Positions 1-10,700 of a DNA stretch of 64,000 nucleotides are shown one piece after another. The position numbers and the translations under genes were made by a program. The notes beneath the pieces are model-generated. The model was not told the origin of the DNA. It searched no databases and saw only the letters and a program-made list of their open reading frames with translations. Origin of the DNA: Liolophura sinensis (Eukaryota > Mollusca > Polyplacophora > Chitonida > Chitonidae); the NCBI RefSeq assembly GCF_032854445.1, contig NC_088296.1, positions 24,127,604 through 24,191,603 of the forward strand. The letters run 5' to 3'. Numbering within the stretch: the first letter of the stretch is position 1; each line of letters opens with the position of its first letter.

Positions 1-118
1 CATTTAAATGGTCAAATCAATACACCCTCTACGAACAGGCCTTTATAAATGGCCAAATGAATACACGCATTACCAACAGGCCCGTATAAATGGCCAAATA
101 CCAAGAGGCCCTTATAAA
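1..118. repeat. short tandem repeat, about 41-bp unit
   Basis: Three imperfect copies of a unit that contains AATGGCCAAAT and ends in GGCCCNTATA start near 7, 49 and 89; the third is shortened. No coding signal is seen. It lies in gene 1, downstream (minus strand) of the last exon I can place. Confidence 0.6.
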
Positions 119-264
119 CGGTACGACTCGTTTAATACGAAAAAGTAGCATCCAGTTAACGGAATATTGGTGCAGTGGGGCAGTGTCAAAATGTAATGTG
201 AATTTCACTCAAAGATTTAACATCTACCTCAATGTTTACATGTTGTGAGACACATCAGCCTTAC

Positions 265-513
265 CGTGTTCCCTAGATCTTGCACCTGTCATCACAGCAG
301 TCATATTTTTGGAAGAGGCGTGTTCTGGCATGGCTTTCCCTGGGCTGAGGTTTAGGCGCGGAGACTGTTCTGTTATGTCAGTATGCGACAAAGCCATCAC
401 TAGGGTTGTCTTTTTCGGTATGGGCTTATTCGGGATGACCTTTTTTGACACCGCCTTCTCCGGTGCAGCTTTTCCTGGCATGGTGGGAGGCCATCCTTTG
501 TTCCAACGCTGCT
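265..513 (-). CDS. Gene 1 exon 10: cytoplasmic tail, Lys/Pro-rich
   Basis: 249 nt, phase 1 to 1. Acceptor is a T-rich tract ending TTTTAG; donor GTAAGG follows codons for S-R-E-H. The peptide is rich in short K-P units (MPGKAAPEK, VIPNKPIPKK) and later MPEH. Two other tail exons end in closely similar EEH or KEH residues before the donor, suggesting that the tail grew by exon duplication. No folded domain is seen. Confidence 0.7.
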
Positions 514-1738
514 CTAAAACATTTAATAGTAACATTGATATGTCTGATAAGCTGAGAGACAAAAAAGATCACAATTAAGGTGGTTTCATTAACATCTTGT
601 GTCGAGGGCACTAAAGAGAAGCATGTTAACCACTCGGCCGCACTCCGCCCTCACACAGCACAAATTGACTACTGTGTAGAAATGTTTGGTTCTGCTTGAG
701 CGTTAGCGGCATTTCGCCATGCAGTTGTGAGAGGATTCATGGAGCATTACAGAGGACATGTACAACACACCATTTGTAATCCTGCCCCAAACTAAGCATC
801 TCTAATCATTCTCAATTCGACTGAAACAATACCCTCTTAACGAATGATATCATTATTGTTATTCAGTAAACATTGCATTTAAATAATTTAGCTGCAAACG
901 TTCTGGTGGTTGCAAATAAAAAAGGACTTCAAAGAGATTTTCACCAGATAACACTCATTGCAAAATACTTAACATTTTGGTCCAGACTTCAGATGAGTCA
1001 AGTATGTCTACACCTTACAAATCTAAAAAAATCAGAGAAGTAAATCTGCCTTGAAGAAAAATAAGTCTTACCATGTTCCTTCACTGGTGCTTCCGGCATC
1101 TCATCTTTGACCATTTCTGGCATCACCTTTCCAAACTTGGTGATTCCAGGCTTGATTATTGCAGGGTTGGTTATTCGAGGATTTATGGTTCCAGGCTTGG
1201 TCATTCCACGCTTAATCATTCCAGGTTTAACGATTCCAGGTTTAATGATTAAGGGCATGAAATTAGCCCCTCCTTCATCTGGACGCCTTCCTATTTAAAC
1301 ATCAAGGTGGTTTCTCTTAAGGCACGTAAAGGCAGAGTGATTTTTGTCACAAGAATCCAATAACATTTTAGTGACTATAAAAACTCTATCTTTTCGAAAA
1401 TACCTTCCCCTCCCAATTAGCTTCCAAAATGGGTAATTTCTCACACACATAAACAGAATTCAAATTGCTGAAGAGAAATTATGAGAACGAGTAGGTATGT
1501 GTTAATAGAAGAATTTATCATTACATAATTCACAGATAGAATGGTACGTTGCTAACCAGATCTAAACACGTAACACTCACGCGAGTCTTCAGTTAGGATG
1601 TCTTCAGGTATGTCTTCATACACTACAAAACAATTACACAGTAATACATATTTAGAGAGATAATAAGTTCAGATGTCACTGTAACTATTTATCAGGTGCA
1701 ACAGTTTTATTGAATAGGAAATTTACCCTGCCCAACCG

Positions 1739-1773
<35 letters not shown>

Positions 1774-4700
1774 ATCGTATTACACTGCCCGGTCCAATCT
1801 ACGTTCGTGTCTTTTCCTACATGTACAGTTAAAACAACCCCCGAACACAATGAACAGCTCAGCCCTGTTATTAATTGTGCGTAAGACTAAATTAAATGGA
1901 TCGACCAGGCGATAATTGAGATGGCCATTTGCTCCAGAAGGTATTAAAAATAAGAAAATTTTGATCATCAAGCAGCGACCACTCGTGAGAAGGGTTTTTT
2001 TTTAAGTATTCAAAGTGAATAAGACATTCTGATTTGAAACAATGATAATAATTTTCCATCAGTTATGTCTGAGTTAAACAATAAACTTATAGGTCTATGT
2101 CTAGGCATATCGATAAACTGTTAACTGTGTCGTTCGCTTTTTCTACGGAACAATTTGCTATATTCTACAGAACAATTTGCGTTATTCTACATTACAAATA
2201 GCTATACCCTGCAGAACAATTTGCTATATTCTACAGAACAAATAGCTGTACCCAGCAGAACAGTTTGCTATATTCTACAGAACAATTTGGTATATTCTAC
2301 AGAACAAATAGCTATACCCTGCAGAACAGTTTGCCATATTCTGCAGAACAATTTGCTATATTCTACATTACAATTTGCTATATTCTACATTACAAATAGC
2401 TATACCCTGCAGAACAATTTGCTATATTCTACAAAGCAGTACGCTCCATGATTATCATCAGCCTAACCATGTTCCTCCACAGCTGCACTCGCCATTCCAC
2501 CAGAAGCGCCCAAAGCACTTGTTTTCTCTGGAATCACATTTTCTCCGTGGTCTTCGTCTGGCATGACTCCTTTCTCCGTGTCTTCTATTGTCTTTGGGTT
2601 CTTTAGAGAGGGGCTTTCCTGACCTGTGGTATGTGGTATAGCTCCTGTCTCCAAAGTCTCTTCTTCGTTGGAAACGACCTCTGCAATATGTAAGTCCGTC
2701 AAATAGTGTTATATGTACAGTGTGCATGTTTCTATACGGTACCTAGGTAGTGTAGTGACTGGGTTGTACCGCATAGTTCCTGGGGACATCACTTGAATAA
2801 ATAACAACATTAAGGCATATACAAGCAAAAAAAAAAAAGATATGCATGAATTCAGAATAGGGATTTAAACCACTCAACTTTTGTAGGTCATTTGGTATGA
2901 CCATGTAGGCCTAATCTGTTGTGCACATTGCTGGCCATAAAAAAGCATTTCAAAGGACAGCACTGCGCTGTTCTTTCCTCTGATACCTACTTAATTCATT
3001 TATATTATAATTTATTCACGTCATTTCCCCTCTCTTATTAGTTAGACTACTCGGTGAAGGTATGCTCCTAAAACACATAAACAGCAGTGGCCGTGCGTGG
3101 CAGCAACCTGCGGATTGTCTTGGGTTTCTACTGGATTCTGCCCTGTTTCCGCCCACCATAATGCTGGCCGCAGTCGTTTATAATATCGTTAAATATTCTC
3201 GATTACGGCGTACAGGGCCAGTCAAACAAATAAATTTAAGTGATACACAGTGTTGCAGCGGACAGTGATACGACTTGCTGCGATTTGGGCATCCTAAAGT
3301 TGCCCGACAACTTTTATTATTCAGAGAGCTCCATATCTCGCTTATACCTGTTCCCTGGTGTTCAATGACGTTCTCAAGAATCACTTGTGCGGGTATGGCG
3401 TTCTCTGTCATGCGTTCATGCATGACGTTCTCGGGCATGACGATGTCAGAAATGGCGCTTTCTGTGATGGCATGTAATTCCAATGACTCACCAGAATTCC
3501 GCCCTGTAACATATATGTTTGCACCGGTGTTCTTACATTCTTTATTTCAACAAACTACTTTTCTCTATAGTATATTATAATAGCGCCAGTTTCCCATTGT
3601 AATAGTATAAATTTACTGGTTTACTGGTTCCAACGGATAATAGTGTGTAGACGTGAAATACGACAAAACTGTCTGTTGGAATTGTGTTATCCCAATGGAA
3701 AACTCTCGTCAGATTTGCCGATAGAGGTGAAAACAATATACAGATGACACGAAACGTTCCGTGGAGATACCGTCTATATTCCTTACCTTGATTGGTTGTT
3801 TTTCTCAAACGAAAGTAACACAAAGTGACACTCTGCCCAATTAAGAGCACACCCAGAGCTACACCCCCTGTCGACCAATAGAACGCTTCTTGTTGAGGGG
3901 AAACCTTTCTACCTACAGAGATCACAAACTTTATAGAAATATACAACAGAAATACACGTGGCTGAAGTATTTAGATATATAGCTTATACTCAAATTTAGG
4001 AAAATAGTCATTGTGCTTGGTGGCACGGTATTTTTGGAACAGCAAAAGGTAAAATTCATACAGTTTGCACAGTGGTCTTTTGAGCTTATACCCCCAAAAA
4101 CCTAAAAACCTACACTCATTCCTTATAATTCATTTGATGGAACGAAATGTTATCCAATGTTTTACTTCCATTCCAAACTGTGGAAAATGTTGGTCAACTG
4201 TTTTGAAGAAGGGAAGACTGCATGCTCCAGAGTACACATTTTCTGAATGACAGTCTTTGAGCCAATGGAATTGGTGTTAGAATCTCTACGAATACGAAGC
4301 AACGTCACATGTACAATGAGGGGAAGTTTACTTCTGCTGTTCGTTTCAAAAAGTGAACAGGTCAACATTTAAAAGGTGAATTCCGAGCTAGAGAACTTTG
4401 AGCGCAGATAATGCAGACCGAGTTGAATTTATTTTGAGAGACGGATTTTGGAGACGACAAGGTGTTTGCGCTGTTGTTGTTGCTCGCCAAGGATATGCTG
4501 GAGATGACTTCGTCACGGCGATTGCAGAACATGTCTTCAGTCTCTTCCAGTCCTATTGTTAGAAAAAGTTGATCTGCGTAGGTGTGGCTTCATTTTTGTC
4601 GGTTAATTGAAGTACAAACGCAAAAATGTGACCAACCGGATTGCGTATTGCAAGCATAAATTCAATCGAAATTAAATTAATGATAAATAACGCGATGTGA

Positions 4701-7700
4701 CTCACGTTTATTGGCATCCAGACTCACATATTTCGACGCGGCGTCACTCCCTTCAGAGTTGACGGCCAGACAGGTGAAGGTTCCGGTATAGGACTGGTTT
4801 ACATGTGCAATATGGAAAATGTGTGTGGCCGGGGGATCATCTCTCATAAGTTTATCCTCGTATCTCCAGGTGATGGCAGGGTCGGGATAGCCATCAACTA
4901 AGCACGTGAGGTTTACCTCGTCACTATGGTAATACTCGGTAGGTATAATCTGGACCTCAACTCTCGGCTTATCTACAATCCACACAAATAGGACTCATTC
5001 TTGTAGATTATATCTGAATGGCTTAGTACAGCGAAGACTGAGGGGACATATTGTCGATAGAAATTCCGATTTTATGAGTTTGTTCAGCTATATACAAAAC
5101 TGATTTGTATTTGACCCCTAGCTAAATACCAATAGGCATTCATTTTCCACTCAGCCATCATCGACGTCAATTAGGAGAGTTACAAGAGGAAATTCGTCAC
5201 TGCTGTGAACTATCGGTCAGACGAGATAACATGGAAGTGAGGCAGAGCAAAGATTCCCACGATTTGTTTGTGGATCGCACATGTACAATCCAAACAGTGC
5301 GTCGGATTGAAATACGATCTATCTTTCTATCGCTCTGTACAATTTTGGGCAATTTCCATCGATCTGTACTGCAGAACTGAAGCCATATTCTGTAAGACGG
5401 ACCGGAAACTAGAGACCACGTGATCTCTTGAGTAACAAACGGCGTGGATGAAGAATAGGATGGACAGGAAAATGGTTAGTTTTGAAACGGTGTCAGCGAT
5501 CTTGTATCCGTTGAATATGTGTAATTGTCAGCTTTACAGATAGTCTGAGTATTTCTGCAGAGCTTTTGTGATGTTATTTTATACAACTGGACCTTCCTTT
5601 TCGCGAGCGAAGGGGGCAAAAGTTATCTTTTCTTCAATGCTTTAACATTGGGTGGCCATTCAGTTTTCAACACGAAATGGTGGTCACGTAATCTCCAACT
5701 TCCGACCCATCTCACGGAATGTAGAAGATAGAGCATGTTGCATTGTATACGCTGCATAATTACACCAGAACGCTGTGTGTGACATTTGAAGTTCTCTGAT
5801 GTCTTCCCATCGTCTACACAGCAGGTGACGTTACAAAGGGAGGCAAATCAGTCGCAAACGTCAATCCTCGACCATATCTCTTAAACATAGCGACATAAAC
5901 ATTAAACATAAACAAAACTGAACATTCGTTCAAGGAGAGAAATTTGTCACTAGTCGTCTGGGCTTTTAGCTACGCGTAGAAGACTTTTAAAATTGGAGAC
6001 GAATTTTATTGTCGTTGGCAACATGCTCCTTTAACTCATGAACAGGTAGAATGACTCAAAGGGTTGCCGATTACCAGGATCCCGGGACGAGCGGAACGCG
6101 AATGAGTGACCGATAGAGTTACTACCATCAAGCTGCACGATATCAGGTAGAGCTCCCACAAATGACTTACAGGTGACAAATCGTCCTTCTGATGTATATA
6201 TCTAACAAACATGTGTACTTTACCAGATAAATTCTTGAAATAATTTCTTAGCTAAAATATGTCGTTCCATTTTAAGCCACTCATACATACACTTGATGTT
6301 AAGCTCTATGGACTCCCTCAAAGTTCTCTCCCTTTGCTGTGCTATACAGGCTAGCTCCTGGTTGTTCATGTCCTTGGTCAGAGTCAGTGATATCTGGCTG
6401 CTGGTATCAGACACGGTTGGTTCCGGCTGACCTGACGCACCTGGAATCTCCCAGGTAATGGTCGGGGCGGGATTACCGCCTTCTGACTCACAGGTAAATG
6501 TCACCTCCGTGTTCTCTGGCACCGGGAACACATGGTCAGACGAGACAGTAAGGTTCTCAACACCAACTGCAGTGCAAACACAGACATATTTCTTCCATGT
6601 GAGTTACTGCATGCAGCACAAATTATATGACGGACCAAAGGGTCTCATAGAGGTCCCCCTCAGGGCATTCAACAGGTATGCATTTCAAGTCATATGCGGT
6701 GTGTGTTTATGGAATTCGTGAATTGAATAATATCAGAAGGTGGATGAGAAAAAAAAACCAAGATTTGATGTGGATTCTAACATTTTCCTTAGTGAAATAA
6801 AACAAGAGCTCTATAACTGCGACAATCGACACTAAATTATGTAGGAAAAGTCAGATTTATACATGTAGGGCTAACATGATCTACGATGGAGCTATTCTGT
6901 CTGATCCTGGTTTAAGAACCCGATGGTCAAAATGTCTTTATTTTTAGAAAATGTTGAGCCTCCAATGCTTGTCATGCCTCTCTATGAAGAACTAACAGAC
7001 ATGGCTGTAATAGATCAAACATAGTTTTAAAATTCCGCGGAACGTGAACAAAGTGTCTGGGCCTGATGGTATGAGTAACCACTTAGAACTTTGCCTCTTC
7101 GCATCGCAACTTTTGATAAGCGTCGGTTGTATTAAAAAAAATCGTTACTCCGAGTCTTTTTTAATAGCCCTAAAATCAAGTCCGATATTTATATTAGCCG
7201 GATGTAAAAAGGCCAAACCTAGCGGCTCGAAGCTGTGACTAGAGTAGGGAAATAATGCTGTCAACGGTCACCCTGGCTAGCCTTGATTACAAAGTCTCAA
7301 AGCTTTTAACAAAAGAGGCATACCTGTAGCGTGTGTTAGGGATGACTACGAAGTCCAGGATATTGTGGATGGTAAATTCAATCCTGGGAATGCAGTTTGC
7401 ATTAGTTGTAGAGACGAAATGGAGAAAATTTTTGATTGAGCCCATCTAACAAACATCCACTTGCATCACCTCATTAGAAAGATTTTAAAGGTTTTTGAGA
7501 AATGTTTGATGACATTTGTTCATCATATTCTGGGTCGCCGGACCAAGAGGTCACTGACTTTGACATTGATGAATTATGTGACTAAATCTTAATCCTTATG
7601 CTCAAGAAGTTATTTTATTATCAGCTCACTGACAGTTTTAAATAAAATGTGTTTCATTTTGTGATATTTTTGAAACGAAACTCAAGATCTGACATCTTGG

Positions 7701-10700
7701 TATACATGCGTTTAAAACCTTAAGTGTTGATCTTATTACAAGTACACTAGAAGAAAAGTATATATCAGTCAGTCTGAGGCATTTTAATATATTAAGACAC
7801 TGTGGATATAACCAATGTTGTGTTGGTGATAAGGCTTTTTCAAATTGAGCAACTCTCCAGATACAGCGTGTCCATTTACATGTATGTGATTTAGTTATTA
7901 TCAAAAATAGGGGAAAGATATATGGTACTTCAAATGAGCTTGTAAGACACACAAATATTTACAGTCCTGTGAACTGATAAATAGGTATAAGATTCTTTTC
8001 TTAATTGCTTTCTAAACACCATCCTCAGAAATTTTCACTTGTTCAGTGGTTGGTGGTCAGTTTTATTATGGTTGGAATAACCTAGAGATAAACGACTGTC
8101 CCTGGGCAAGCTGCTAGCTTACTTTCAGACTTGCATCCCAAACTGGTGGAAGAGAGGTGGCCCTCCTTAAATGTGAAACGGATGAATAACCCTTGGAGTA
8201 TCACTTATTGTCACAATGAGAGTACCACTTATTGTCACAATGAGAGTACCACTTATTGTCACAATGAGAGTACCACTTATTGTCACAATGAGAGTACCAC
8301 TTATTGTCACAATGAGAGTACCACTTATTGTCACAATGAGAGTACCACTTATTGTCACAATGAGCGTACCACTTATTGTCACAATGAGAGTACCACTTAT
8401 TTTCACAATGAGCGTACCACTTATTGTCACAATGAGAGTACCACTTATTGTCACAATGAGATTACCACTTATTGTCACAATGAGAGTACCACTAACTGTC
8501 ACAATGAACGTACCACTTTTTGTCACAATAATAGTACCACTTATTGTCACAATGAGCGTACCACTTATTGTCACAATGAGAGTACCACGTATTGTCACCA
8601 TGAGAGTACCACTTATTGTCACAATGAAAGTACCACTTATTGTCACAATGAGGGTACAACTTATTGTCACAATGAGGGTATAACTTATTGTCACAATGAG
8701 AGCAAGGGAATCTGGAAATTCCCTACGGCCTGAACTGAACCTACACAGTGTCTGCCAGCCATTAAGAGTTTAGCACCTCAACGCGGATCCTTGTCCTGTA
8801 CCCTGCTGTTAAAATCAGATACATGTACAAGCCATTGGTAGTAGGGTGGGGGTAAGGGTAATAGGGTGTGGTAAGGTTAATAGGGTGTGGTAAGGTAACA
8901 GGGTGAGGTAAGGGTAATAGGCTGGAGTAAGGGTAATAGGCTAGGGTAAGGTAACAGGGTGAGGTAAGGGTAATAGTGTGAGGTAAGGTAACATGTTGGG
9001 CTAAGGGTAATAAGGTGGGGTGAGGGTATTAGGCTGGGGTAAAGTTATTAGGCTGAGATAAAAGTAACAGAGTGGGGTTAGGGTAATAGGCTGGGGTAAG
9101 AATAACAAGGATGGGTAAGGGCAATACGCTGGCGTAAAAGTAACATGGTGGGGTAAGGAAAATACGCTGGTGTAAGGGTAACATTGTGTGGTAAGGGTAA
9201 CAGGCTGGGATAAGGGTAATAAGCTGAGGTAAGGATAATCGGTTGGGGTAAGGGTAACATTGTGTGATAAGTGTAACGGGCTGGGTAAGGATAATAGGCT
9301 GGGATAAATTTAATAGAGTGGGGTAAGGGTAACAGGGTTACAGGGTGCGGTAAGGATGTGTTTGTCTTTCCTTAATGGAAAAAATCTTTTCTGAATAGAG
9401 GGCTTCACTCAGCCATCATTTATTTCCCTTCATATTTGTAACAGGTTCATGTAAGGGTAACAGGGTGGGGGTAAGGGTGATAGGGTGGGGTAAGGATGTG
9501 TTTGTCATTCCTCATTGAGAAAGTTTTTCTGCATAAATGGCTTCTCTCAGCCATTATTTATTTCCCTTCATATTTGTACCAGGGTTTGTAACAGGGTGAT
9601 GTAAGGGTAACATGGTGGGGTAAGGGTAGCAGGGTAATAGACTGGGGTAAAGAGAATAAGAGCATGGGTAATAGACTGGGGTAAAGAGAATAAGTTAAGG
9701 CTAGGGTAACAGGGTGGGGTAAGGGTTATAGGCTAAGGTAAGGTGACCTGGTGGGGTAAGGGTAACAGTGTAGGGTAAGGCTGTTGGGCTGAGATGAGGA
9801 TAACAGGGTGGGAGAAGTGTAATAGTATTTGGTAAGGGTATTATGGTGGAGTAAGGCTGGGATAAGGGTAATAAGGTGGGTAAGGGTAATGTCGTGAAAG
9901 TAAGGGTGTGTTTGTCTTTCCTTAGTGAACAAGTGGTTACTGCAGAGAGGGATTTACTCACCAGTCATTTATTTCCCTTCATATTTGTAGAGGTTACTGT
10001 TTTAAGTGTTCTGTCCTAAACCTGTAGCTGGAATAAACTTAGTACTTTATGAAAACATGAACGAGAAATGGCGTGGCCAAGCGATATTATACCCCTGTAC
10101 AGTAGATTTACTCTGAGTCTACCAGGTTTATATATTTATTTGATTGTTGTTGAAGACTACACTCAAGATTTTTTTTATGTGTTGATAAAACAAAAGTTGT
10201 TTGGAAGCCGAAATACACGAAATGAAGAATGAGCATCTGGTGGGGAATGGATTTGTGTTTATTGCTATCCGGCCATGTGTGTTCGTATTTCTTTCTTTCA
10301 CCTTTTGTCAGAGTCATCGATGTCTGAGATTTCACAAGCCAATATGTTAAAATACTTAATCTCTGACCTCGATGAGTCGGACGGTATAGAGTCGACCGAT
10401 GAAGAATGGCCTTTATTTTTTTTATCAGTGTGTGCGGATTTTATTTGTATGTGCTAAGCATGCACCGCTGTGATGTAACACGGGATTGGAACCATTGGTT
10501 TACAAAATATAGCACATCTGATTTTCCCCTTAAAATGAATACGTTTGCAAACACATCACAGGTTTTACTTGCAGAAAAAAAGATATTTGGATTCAGTAAC
10601 CATGACAGCCAGCCGGGATATTCCGATGAATTTAATCGCCTGCTGAGAGATTACATGCACCTAACATAAGGAAGTTTGAATTAAGAGCTAATGATAATAT

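Noticed and set aside
2155-2451. 98-residue plus-strand open frame
   Set aside because: It lies entirely in a minisatellite next to gene 1 exon 7; repeat artefact.
6458-6721. 87-residue plus-strand open frame
   Set aside because: Antisense to the Ig exon 6566-6291.
8167-8700. Regular repeats resembling a CRISPR array
   Set aside because: The units are contiguous with no unique spacers, and the window is eukaryotic.
8131-8733. 200-residue open frame of STTYCHNE repeats
   Set aside because: A 24-bp minisatellite is open in several frames by arithmetic; no gene context.
8837-9930. Interstitial telomere repeat
   Set aside because: Units are GGGTAA-containing but of 20-23 bp and irregular, not TTAGGG tandem.
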